The position numbers were made by a program, and so were the translations under genes. The notes under the pieces were generated by a model. The model was given only the letters and a program-made list of their open reading frames with translations. It did not search any database and was not told where the DNA came from. From Amphibalanus amphitrite (taxonomy: Eukaryota; Arthropoda; Thecostraca; Balanomorpha; Balanidae), in NCBI RefSeq assembly GCF_019059575.1, contig NW_024881613.1, positions 248,001 to 312,000 on the forward strand: a stretch of DNA of 64,000 nt. The letters are read 5' to 3'. The stretch's first letter is position 1, and each line of letters opens with the position of its first letter. Shown here in pieces: positions 1-18,735 of this stretch.

Positions 1-1467
1 GACGGTATCCATCCTCGTCTGTTGAAGGAATGTGCCTCGGTTTTATCGCAACCACTGTTTCATATCTACAAACTGTCGCTAGAAGAGGGAACACTGCCTC
101 GCCGTTGGAAGAACTCCCACGTAGTACCGATCTTCAAGAAAGGCTCGCGATCAGACCCTCTAAACTACCGGCCAGTTAGTCTTCTATCTGTTCCATCGAA
201 ATGCCTGGAACGCATTATTGTGCGTGAACTGAACGAGTTCCTTGCCGAGAACAACCTTCTTGTCGACCATCAATTCGGTTTCAGGTCGGGCCGCTCTACT
301 GAAGACCAGCTTCTACTGACGTACGACTTCGTCTCGCGCAACTGGGACAACGGATGCCTCGTCGATCTTATTCTTTTCGACTTCTCCAAGGCCTTCGACA
401 CGGTGTGCCACTCAGTCCTCCTCGAGAAACTCCGATGTATTGGTCTCGGCGGACAACTCCTTGCCTGGCTCCAGGACTTCCTATCTCATCGAAGGATGCA
501 AGTAGTGGTCAAAAGCACTCTGAGCTCATCGAAGGAAGTACGGAGCGGAGTACCCCAAGGATCGATTCTAGGTCCGATCCTTTTTTTGATCTACGTCAAC
601 CACATAGCCATCGGTTTACACAGCCGCTACAAAATCTTCGCAGACGACCTGAAGATATACATGTGTGGGAACAAGTCCGAGCTCGACGCCAAAAGTCTTC
701 AGTCGGACATCGATCGTCTCCAAGCCACAGCATCATCGTGGGGCCTTTCGCTGAACTCGAAGAAGTGCGTCCTCATGAGGTTCCAACGGAAATTCCACAA
801 ATCACCAAGACCGAGTTACTATCTGAATAACTCTGCCCTTCCCTGGACCGAATCGCACTCCGACCTTGGCGTGATCATCGATGACAGCCTAAGGTTCCAC
901 GAACAGGCTAGAGCTGCCGCCAGGAAGGCTGGAGGAGTGGCACACAGCTTTTTGAAAGCAACCTTGTGTAGGGATGCAGACTTCATGCTGCACATCCTCC
1001 GCACCCACATTCGTCCAGTTCTGGAATACGCCTCTGTTGTATGGAACACAGGATACATCGATGACCTCAGAAGACTCGAGGCGGTCCAACGACTATGGAC
1101 TCGTCACATCAAAGGCCTGCAAAACATGGAGTACGGTGACCGCCTGAGACAGTTAAACCTCTTCTCTGTGAAGGGCAGACTGATCCGATCCGACCTCATC
1201 AAATGCTGGAAAATCTTCCACAGCCCCGGTCCCATCAAGCCGTCAGATCTCTGGGAATTGTCCTCCGAACGCCGCACCCGAGGTCATCAACTCAAAATCA
1301 CAGTCCGGCGCTGCCAACTGGACACGAGATCACGTTTCTTCTCGGAACGCGTCGTGAACGAGTGGAACGCCTTGCCCGACTCGACGGCCACCTCTACTTC
1401 CCTCGCCGAGTTCAAGTCATCACTCCTGAAGGTTCTTGGTGATCGTTTGTTCGACTACATCGTCTGA
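1..1467 (+). pseudogene. Non-LTR retrotransposon reverse transcriptase, 5'-truncated by window edge
   Basis: The frame is already open at base 1 and runs to a TGA at 1465-1467. It encodes about 488 residues of a LINE-type reverse transcriptase. Seen in order: the entry motif DGIHPRLLK, a KNSHVVPIFKKG block, YRPVSL, the motif-A aspartate in FSKAFDT, the motif-B SGVPQGSILGP, and the catalytic FADD at 637-648, followed by thumb and a C-terminal region ending FKSSLL. The product copies element RNA into DNA at a nicked target. The apurinic endonuclease expected upstream lies outside the window or is lost, so activity cannot be judged; the RT part has no stop or frameshift and looks young. Clade (Jockey/CR1/L2 group) is inferred, not proven. 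Confidence 0.9.
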
Positions 1468-4304
1468 TCTCTCCTGCAAGGTTCTACTGATCATCGCCGC
1501 GCACTCCAGATTCCGCGAAGGAGCGAACTAAACAGTACCGTGACAGCCGGTACTGAACTGATACCGCACAGCTAATCACATCTAGAATTTTTCCTTCCCC
1601 AACTCCAAGCAGACGCACTACCCCAATCCCCTGCGGTCCATCTCTCAGCGCCCAGCGTAACCAGGGGAATTGGCGCGTCTCTTTCCTACACGGTTTCCTG
1701 CCTCTCCTCATGCACTGGTGAGTCAAGGAAACCCAACAGGTGAGTTGAACAGGTGAGCTGAATTTGGCGCATGCAAATCTGACACTGTGCGAAGTTACGC
1801 CAGTCATTCACTGAAATTTTCAGTGCAATAGGCACACAGACATTCAGCATAACATGTATTTTGTCCAGTCTGGCCAAATCAAAATGTGACTGGTCTTTGC
1901 ATTGGTGAAAAAAGATACAATCAGACAAGAATGAGACATCATGATAAAGAGATGATAAATATATACAGAAAATAAGAGCGAGGGCTTCAAGCAAACACTG
2001 ACTTTGACTTACCTTCAAAAGTTGAGAAGCAGCATGACACGATCAATCAGGATCACGTTACAGCCAGAATACTTGCAGGTGCTGCATTCAGCTGCTGCAA
2101 TATAAATAAACAGCCTCAGCCAATAATATATTCATCAGTCAAGCTCCATAAACGAAAATTACAGCCCAAAAGCACGTAATCCCACGCGCACAACAAATTT
2201 GACTCTCTCGCACGCGCGCACGAGATACGTGAGTTTGAGTTCAATCAAGGCTACTTTTTTTGTGAAATGTATACACTTATATGATTGATATATGACGTCA
2301 CAGTTTTCAGCTGTGCCTCCTTTCATGTTGAAAAAGAAGCTTTAGCATCAATAAGACCAAATCAATTTTTCGAAGCCCAATAATGAATGCTAGCTCTGAA
2401 GATTTAATTTTGATGGAAAAGCATTATTCTCAATAAATTACATAACAACTTTCTGGTTTTTAATTGGCCTTTTCTAATGACGTCAGTTTTTAATAGATGC
2501 AGCTGAGTCGCTGAATTCATCTTTCATGCCGTGTGTGCGCAGCATTCGCCTTAAAGTTTGAGTTTGCGGTCGGGGACAACGTATATGTTGTGATTAATGG
2601 TTTTTAAAAGTCCTTCAAGTAAAGCTGAGATGGTTTCACAAGATAAAAATATTATAATCGAGAATTCCAATGTGTTAAATGATTGATCGCTATCCTGTGC
2701 TAACAAATGCCGCCTTGTGAGCCATAGAAATGGCATGCATGCCCATATGACCCAAGTCTATAGAAATATGACCTCTATCCCCATCAATACCATACTGATA
2801 CTCATATGGAATGGAACCTGGAGGAATGGAATTTCGCTCCTGCAGAATGTTTAAGATGGACATCGTTAAGTTATAGAATGATTTTCAAATCATCAGTATT
2901 CAGTACACCTTTTGATGCAGTAGAATGATCATGAATCAGAATTATTGATGCTGGCAGTGGCAGACACTGCAGCATGACGCATATGTGTGCCATCTGGACT
3001 GCTTACCTAGGTACCACAGCAACATTGACAGTATTGATGAGCCACACAAAAAGGTTGACAAATACACAACAGCACACACTGACCAGAGTATAAATAAGTT
3101 GGCATGGCACATCAGTTCATACCAGACAAGATGCGGTATATGTCAAGTTTAGGTCCTAACTACAACAGTGGCGCTTTTGATACGAATATGAAACAGCAAA
3201 AATTTTAGGTTTTAGGTTAGGTTAGGTTGTAGGTTTGTAGGTTTTAGGTTGTAGGTAGGTAGGTTTGTAGGTTAGGTTAGGTTAGGGTAGGTTTGTAAGT
3301 TTTAGGTTGGTAGGTTATAGGTAAGTAGGTAAGGTTAGGTCAGGTTTGATTATGTTTTTTTCTTTTATTTGCGAGACATATGAGTATCATTTTTGGATTC
3401 AGGATGTCAAATAATGTATAAATATGAAAAAATTATCAATGAACTCTTCTTAGGACTTAAACTTGACATTTACCCAAGATGCATAATTTCCCGTACTAAA
3501 TATAGATCACTGCCTAGCTGTGCTTTTGATGAGACAAACTGCAACGGAAAGGCAAATAGCTCCTGGCTGACCCTATTGTTGCCTCTTTACATTTTTTTTT
3601 TTTAGGTAGAAGATGCACCAGCACAGCAGTTTGACAAAATGCATTGCTAGGGGCCACACTGCTCCACACAAAATCCTCACAACACCTCAGTAATCATGTA
3701 ATGCACCAGCATGGCGCACCAGCTGAGTGTCTATATGCCAACCAGATCTTGTCAGTATTGCCATGTTTTAAAGGCTAGTGTGAAATAGGTACGCAGTGCA
3801 TGATAGACCAGAATGGCTGGCAACCTCAAGGAGCAACAAAGTAAATGGCCTTGACTTCTCATAAATGCACACTTCCCCTGGAATTTAGGCAATAATTCTT
3901 GGCAGCATTTGATGTGGTCTGCCTAGGAAGCTGCTTTCCTGGATTTCCTCCTGCTTTTCCTGCAATGCAACACTGCTGACAGCAGGACATATTTATGTGC
4001 CTAGTTACACATGAAAAGAAATATGGATGGATGATCATTGCATACCTACTTAAGCTGAATTGTGAACATATCTCTGTGTTACGTAGGTTTTACTTAGGTA
4101 TTGCATTCATAGCTCAGGTCCCAGCTGCCAGTGCCAGCTTTTGTCATTTGGCTGCTAGCTGACTGTGCTTCCAAACTTGTCAAATGGGAACCCTTACTGT
4201 CATTTACAACAGCTGCCCCAACTTTTCACAGTTCTGACATGACTATTAATTGCTGATCAGACCAGTGGCCAGTTCAGGAGCACAGCTGCTTAGCTGGCAT
4301 CATC
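1468..4304. other. Intergenic region, AT-rich, between retroelement and RTF1
   Basis: I see no supportable gene. It should contain the 3' untranslated tail of the preceding retroelement (no clear A-rich or microsatellite tail was found), a TTAGG-type tract listed separately, a T-run near 3592-3603, and the RTF1 promoter and 5' UTR just before 4305. No obvious TATA box was identified for RTF1. Confidence 0.6.
3203..3346 (+). repeat. Interstitial TTAGG telomere-like tract, degenerate
   Basis: About 140 bp is made almost entirely of TTAGG units and variants (TTTTAGG, TGTAGG, TAGGTAGG). The best stretches are near 3206-3228 and 3271-3287, where TAGGT repeats in register, which is TTAGG in another phase. 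TTAGG is the ancestral arthropod telomere repeat. Here it is interstitial, 1 kb upstream of RTF1, and mutated, so it is a fossil or a low-complexity lookalike rather than a chromosome end. Confidence 0.7.
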
Positions 4305-12635
<8,331 letters not shown>

Positions 12636-14810
12636 GGCCCGCCGAACTCCTAGGAAGACGGCTGTGCCCGTCGTACAAGGCTATTAACTTATTCTCCCGA
12701 GCTGGCGGCGCCCAGCGCCGAGAACCGGTCGCGTCCCGTGCCTCGTTCGCTCGCTGTCGGGTCGGCTGGAGTGACGTCCCAGTGGTGCCAGCCTCGGAGT
12801 GTTGTCCGCGGCTGGGAGGTGGTGCGGCCGTCGGCGGCTCCTCATCCCGACCCGTGGCCGGCGGGTGCCCCAGTGTCTTGTAGCGGTCGGCCCCGCCACC
12901 GGCACTCACTGAGAACTATACGCGGTGGCGACTCGAGCTGCCGAGTCGCGGTCTTATGATGTAGGTGACCTGTGCGCGGCGCGTTAGCCGTCCCGTGAGA
13001 CGGTACTTTGTCGAGTGTTCGGTTTTAGTCCGCGAGGACTGTGAGAGACGCGTACAGACTCGTGTTCCGTGATCATGCACCCGTTAAGCCTGCTCAGACT
13101 GAATACAGGCACATGCTGAGATGAGAGGACCGTTTCGATAAGTTTCTGTTGTGAGTCTGACTGAGGCGAGTTGTGGCATGGTGAGCGGAACGGGTGATGG
13201 AGAGGCAGATCTCGATGCTGGCGTTGGGTCGGGGATAGGGCGCGCCTGAACCAGAAGACTGGCTTTTCGTGTCATCTGCATGCTCTTCACGATAGATCTG
13301 TGATCAAGTTGACATGCCATAGCTATCAATGAATTCTCTTTGCAGGAGTTTTGCGTGTGATCTCTCATACCTCTCTCATACCGGCTGTGATCTCTCATAC
13401 GGTCCCTATTCGTGTTTAGGGGGGTGATTTGAAAGTCACACGTAGCACATGCTGCATGAGCTGGGTGGCATTATCTCACTCCTAGACTTCGACCGGCCGA
13501 TGGTGCTCGACCTAACCACGCTGCTCTCCTAATGGTATATCGCTTCTACCTTGAACATCTCGCGTGGGCGACTGAGACCGATAACCGAACGCGGAATCAG
13601 GTCCAGCGCGTGCGTGTTTCACGTGCATGTTACGGGTACGTGATCGGCGAAATCCTCAGCTCCGAAGCTGGCAATGACAGTACGCCGAGGACAGTAAGGG
13701 CGAGTAGGTCTGAAGGATAGCGGATATCACCACTCCAGTCGAACTGATCCTCTGTCTGCCGTACCCGTCAGTGGAAGCCGTCACCACCGATCACCAGCGT
13801 TCGGTGGAAAGAGAACGGGGACTCGGCCCCAGGACACGTCCTGACGTCGCTCATGCAGTGCGCTGCGTGTGGAGCGGCGAATCGTCCACCGATGGCGTCA
13901 TCGAGATGGACGCGCTGGAGCCGTCATCGTGTGGCCGGACGGAGAGGAGTACTCGATCCGCATCCTGGGGGACCGCCTGTGCTCCAGCTTTCGCGCCGAA
14001 GTGGTATCCCTCTGGGCTACACTCCAGCCTGCTAGAGAAACCTTGCCTGCCGAGGATCCTGGCGTAACCCGCACCAACTCCCAGTCCGCCCTCGGCTCCC
14101 TCCATGGCCGCCCAGAGCTCCCAGCTGGGAGTGGACATCAAGGGGCCCTCCGAGGACTGACAGTCGGGGGCCGGCAGGTTTACTGTCTCACTGCGTCCTG
14201 GAGGGCAACGCGAGGGCTGACGCCATCGCCAAGGAAGCCAGCGTCCACGGGCAAGCACTCCCTGGACTTCCTGCGGAGTCCAGGCGGCCCACCGAGTCGC
14301 ATCTAGAGTAGCGTGAGCCCGCCCCGCATACGCCTGGCCGGCCGGGTGGTGTCGGCATCTGCTGGGCCCGTGGCTACTCCCAGCCTTCGCCAGTGGTGAC
14401 GGAGCACCGAGTGGCTGCGGCGGACGTCCAGCAGATCCACACCGGCCACTGAGCCGGCTCGTCGGTCGTCGGTTCGAGGGTTGCCGCTGGCGCAATCGCG
14501 GCTAGCGGATTGCGAGCAGTGCGACGACCGGCACTGCGGAGTCGTTCATTGCCCTGGCTGCGCTTCGATATGGGCTGAGGGATTCTAATACTAACCTTTT
14601 GCTTCATGAGCCAACAGATAATCTTGACTGCGGCTTTCAATTTTAGGAAAAGAGAATCGGCTCGAGAGCGATCAGCGATGCCGTGGAACGATCAGCCATG
14701 TTCTGCGTTGATGTCGATGGTGATTAGAGTTAAGACACGACACGTCATCTGATGATCAAAGTTTGTGAAGCGTTAATACCTACTACGCGTTCAATCTGGT
14801 CGCTTATCAA
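12636..14810. other. RTF1 3' UTR and intergenic region with retroelement debris
   Basis: This should begin with the RTF1 3' UTR, whose end I could not place because no AATAAA is evident nearby. A decayed retrotransposon RNase H segment is listed separately. Otherwise I see no gene; GC-rich open frames around 12.6-12.9 kb have no recognisable content. Confidence 0.5.
13869..14307 (+). pseudogene. Decayed RNase H domain of a non-LTR retrotransposon
   Basis: Conceptual translation gives GAGAVIVWPDGEEYSIR, then SSFRAEVVSLWA and a TNSQSALGSL block, which fits the RNase H order of strand one, the helix glutamate, and the aspartate-type T(D/N)SQSAL motif. In another frame downstream comes LEGNARADAIAKEAS, matching the family's GN..AD..A motif. 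The pieces lie in different frames, and the first catalytic segment is damaged, so this is a dead fragment. A cysteine-rich stretch near 14500-14560 may be the C-terminal zinc knuckle of the same element. It sits 0.8 kb upstream of the cofilin first exon. Confidence 0.7.
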
Positions 14811-15087
14811 CCATATAAGGCTCGTGCCGGTGCCCTGTGCCGAATAGTGGATGCAAGGCCATATATATTAGTGGATGATCTTGGCCGGAGTTCCGCCACT
14901 ATCTTTTGTTTCGATGACGTCAGTAATCAGCTGAATTCACCTAGGACGCGGTGCGGAACTTCTATTTATTTCTGCCTCAACCTTGGCGCTCTCAACACGA
15001 CCGGCGCGGACGCTAACGGAAGAGGGAGTGGCGCGCTTATTGCAGCGCGTATTGTATTCAAATTATCCGGAAGCCAACTAACACAAA
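14811..15087 (+). promoter_or_regulatory. Probable cofilin promoter/5' UTR with CArG box and CRE
   Basis: The 277 bases before the cofilin ATG hold an exact CArG box CCATATAAGG (14811-14820), the SRF binding consensus, and an exact palindromic CRE TGACGTCA (14915-14922). A TATATATTA run lies near 14860-14868. The transcription start was not determined. SRF commonly controls actin-dynamics genes in animals; binding here is inference. Confidence 0.45.
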
Positions 15088-18000
15088 ATGGTAAGAAAGT
15101 CGATCGAAACCTTCTCTGTGTTCCTCTGCCCGCATTGTGCGTTTTTGGCTACTTAGCTCGTTGAATTTGTTTTGTTTTGATCGATTCCGTGTGCCGGGAC
15201 CGGCCGTCCTGCGCCATTTCCGTCTGCTGTACTGCAATAGCTTGAGGCGCATATTCTGTGATTTACTTTAAAATATACGCCCATGATATCAACATTGAGT
15301 GCCAATAATAGCTACCTATTTTGTTTTCTTCCTCTTGAAGCACTGGTTTTCTTATTTTTACCTCACTCAACCAGTTTGAGTTGCGTAGAATGTGGTCACC
15401 ATTCGCAGTCTGAGTCATGCTTCATACCATGTGATATTGGGTTAGGTTTGATTCTTGAAAGTTGTGGATAGTCTTGATATGCCAGTGATCTATTCTCTAA
15501 ATTGTATAAATTGTGTCTGACGCATTTGAAATTCATGGGCCACTGGATAGGGTATTTGGTTGAACCCTGTAATTTGATGGTAACTACCTATCTGGCTTGT
15601 TCACTTACGTTTAAAATTTCATTGCAATTTATATATAGCATTGTAATCTTGAGCTTAACAGTTGATGTTGATGACACACCACAGAAATGATCCAGTGCAC
15701 ATTGTTGTGGCATTATAAGTTACAGTTTGAAAGGCCCTATCAGTGTAAGTATAATGCTAAATCACAGTAAAGTAAGGTCTGCTAACTGCTTCATTAACCC
15801 ATCCTAAAGGTTCATTACATTTCAAGCTGCTCTCTGTCCTAGCTAGGATGGAAAGGGCCTGGTATTGAAGTTGATGAGCTAGTGTCTGTTGTTTGATTGT
15901 AAAATACCCCAGTGACAGTGCTATAAATTTGGCCTGAGAGTAGTCCATGATGACCAATATTCTCAATCTGGCAACCTGAAATATTTGATGTTAAAATAAC
16001 AAGCAGGTATTAGGGAGCAAATCCAAGCCAAATAACCACCCAAACTGGTACTGTATTTACTTTGATGGACATCTTTATAGGTGATGAATTGCCAATGAAT
16101 GGGAAAATGTTCGACAATTATAAGACTGTTATGAATTGAATACATTGCACATTGTTTCTCAATGAAAAAAAGTATGTAACACTTTTGTTTGCGATGTGTT
16201 GCTCCCATGCCATCCATTTATTTATGTGTCATTCAGGTGCTTGCATATTGCAAATGCCAGTGGGACCACTTGTGCCTACCATACAGTTGGGAAAACATGA
16301 GTCAGCATTTTTTTTTTTTGCTCTTTTAATGTTGACAATCTCTATCTGCATCCATACCATCTTTTTCATGCACTGGCTGCATTTTTACATGGTGATGGAT
16401 CAAAAGGAGCTACTGAGTTATTTGCAACTGCTGTACCTATTCATATTCATAGTAAGATCACTTGCAAAGATCATTTCCAAATGGTTTGCAAACTAAGAAG
16501 ACCTGCAATGATTCTGAAGCTTGCATGTCTTGCATGCAAGCTTCAGAAAGCTTGCTTCTGAAGCTTGCAGGAATTTCAATATTGCTTTATGTTATTTCAA
16601 TGATACAGGCTTTTTTCCATCCATTCCCTCAAAGTCCTCCCCATTGTGATCCTCCCAGTGTCGAAGGCAGCGGCGGCAGTTACCGTGTTTCTTCTCCCTA
16701 GTTCTCCGCTCGCGTGGGTACGACATTCGCTCGGGTCCTCCCTGAGTCAGAGGAGGCTCGCAGGGTCGCGGTGGCGCGTGTCACCAAGTGTCACTGAGTG
16801 TCACCTGGTGTCACCACCTGGTCTGAGTCACTATGTGACGGACGGCGGCCGGCGGCTGAGGGACCGCTGTGGGCGGGCTGCGGGGCATCTGTCCGACGGA
16901 CGACGTGCTCCGATAATAGTTCGCGCTCCGCTCGTGGAATGAGTGGAATGAGATTTTGAAGTCCACGCAAGAGATTACGGGCATACGCCATTCATTGCTC
17001 GTCAAACCATTCTTTTCTCTACCTCTCTTACGATATTTCGGGGCCTTTTTCCACGGCTGAATTTGGCCAAATTGAACCCAGACTGTTATGTCGCTTGCAG
17101 GTCGCAATAACGTCTTCCCTGTGTCGACACTCAGCGTCATAAAAGAATGATAAGCGTCTTAGGTATCCGCTCGGTTACAACCGTGACTGTGTGTTCCCCG
17201 TTGCGACCCTGTGCCCTCCTTCCCCGCCAGGCCTCTGGGGTGTCCGTGTACGATCACCCCGCTGTGACTGTGTGTTCCCCATTGTGACCTTGTGCCCTCC
17301 CTCCCCTCCAGGCCTCTGGAGTGTCCATGTACGACCACCCAGCTGTGACTGTGTGTCCCCCATTGTGACCGGGTGTCCTCGCCCCTCGCCAGGCCTCTGG
17401 AGTGTCCGTGTCCGACGCGTGTAAGACGGTGTTTGACGAGGTGAAGAAGGCCAAGAAGCACCGCTACGTGGTGTTCGTCATCAAGGATGACACGCTGATC
17501 GACGTCGAGGCGATCGGAGACCGCGACGCCAGCTACGAGGACTACGTGGCCGACATCCAGAAGGCCGGCAAGGGCATGTGCCGCTACGGCCTGTTCGACT
17601 ACGAGTACCTGCACACGGTGCAGGGCGCTGCCGAGGTGGGTAACGGCGCGCGGCGACAGGGCGAAAGTGTAGGAGAGAGGGTTTGGAGACATGGGGTTAA
17701 GGAGCTGTTCGCTGCTGTGGACGTCGGTGGGGAGTGGTACAGGGTAAATGCTGCTAATTTGTTAACCCCCGGATAGTAAGGGTAGCTGGGTGCGGTTTGT
17801 TGCGATTCATGGAATGGACCGTGATCTACATACCTATTACATATTCGATGAGCTCAGATTATGGTTAGGTCGCCAGTGGTAACACCCCCCCCCCCTCCCT
17901 GCTCCCACCGCAGCCCACCAAGAAGCAGAAGCTGTTCCTGATGCTCTGGTGCCCCGACGAGGCCAAGATCAAGGCCAAGATGCTGTACTCGTCGAGCTTC

Positions 18001-18735
18001 GACGCGCTCAAAAAGTCGCTGACGGGCGTCGCCAAATATGTGGAGGTAAGGACGCGGGCGGGCCGTGGCCGCGCTATCGGCGGTGCACGAGGAGTCGCCC
18101 CGGGCTGCCCCCTCCACGGAGTATGACGCAACGCCGCCAGGGCGGATACTGCTCGTTGTGACGAATGTTGGCCGATGAGACACGTGGATCACTGGGTGAT
18201 GCCATAGACTCCTTCGTATTATGGGTATGATAGGATTATATTTCCGTAGACATTTCTATTTACCGGGCGTGGACAGCAATCTGTCTCACCTGTGAGTCTT
18301 TGTGAGGTGATTTGTCAGTGGCTCACTCACTAGGTCTTTGTCCGACGTCTGATATCGTCAGAGATGAGTCACTGCTGATAGTTCCTGTCGCGGGCCGACG
18401 CCCGGGCTCGGCGAGTTTTTGCCTTCTCTGTGCCACAGCCGGTGACGTGTTCCGCTCGATCTAGTGAGCCCTGTTACCGAGCGAAATGACTATGCAACGT
18501 GCTTGTGCTCTACTATGCAAAGGTCGCTCTGCATTTGATGTGAGAGCGGCATTGCGGCCGTATGGAGTGGGAGAAATATACATGGACCCGTGGTTAATCC
18601 CCTCGGCCGCCCGCGCCGCTCCCTGTTCGATCGCCTCGGCTCTGACCCTCCACCGTCCGCCCGCAGGCCACCGACTCGTCTGAGATCTCCCGCGAGGAGG
18701 TGGAGAACAAGCTGAGGGCGAACGACCGCTCGTAG
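15088..18735 (+). CDS. tsr: Cofilin / actin-depolymerizing factor (twinstar type), 4 exons, 148 aa
   Basis: Coding exons: 15088-15090 (ATG only, followed by GTAAGA), 17393-17635, 17914-18045, 18667-18735. The product is 148 residues, the same length as Drosophila twinstar as recalled. It is a single ADF-H domain: Ser3 in MASGVSVSD (the LIM-kinase inhibitory site and part of the actin-contact N terminus), a KKAKKHR basic patch at 19-25, the central YGLFDYEY motif, the LFLMLWCPDEAKIKAKMLYS actin-binding helix from about residue 89, SSFDALKKSL, and a C terminus resembling TDSSEISREEVE. It severs and depolymerises actin filaments in the cytoplasm. An ATG-only first coding exon is typical of animal ADF genes. 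The first intron is 2.3 kb and ends in three 81-bp repeats that include the acceptor. The first-exon assignment rests on the ATG-GTAAGA junction and phase; the other exons are certain. Confidence 0.94.
16514..16546. repeat. Perfect 14-bp inverted repeat (hairpin) in cofilin intron 1
   Basis: CTGAAGCTTGCATG at 16514-16527 is followed after TCTTG by its exact reverse complement at 16533-16546, and a third partial arm CTGAAGCTTGCAG follows near 16558-16570. It would form a stable stem with a 5-nt loop in DNA or pre-mRNA. Function unknown. Confidence 0.8.
17174..17392 (+). repeat. Three 81-bp units spanning the cofilin exon 2 acceptor
   Basis: Each unit contains GTGACTGTGTGTTCCCC, a pyrimidine tract, the acceptor CCAG and the exon start GCCTCTGGRGTGTCC. 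Exon edges fall at 17231, 17312 and 17393, exactly 81 bp apart; only 17393 opens into the full cofilin frame. The two upstream edges would read the correct first five or six residues and then diverge, meeting a stop inside the next unit. The unit length is a multiple of three. Confidence 0.9.

Noticed and set aside
3203..3346. True telomere end
   Set aside because: Flanked by ordinary unique sequence and genes on both sides.
13851..14495. 214-codon minus-strand frame
   Set aside because: It is antisense to the RNase H remnant on the plus strand, which has the real motifs.
17159..17692. 177-codon minus-strand frame over the cofilin repeats
   Set aside because: The 81-bp period is a multiple of three, so a frame stays open by repetition; the sense strand is cofilin exon 2.
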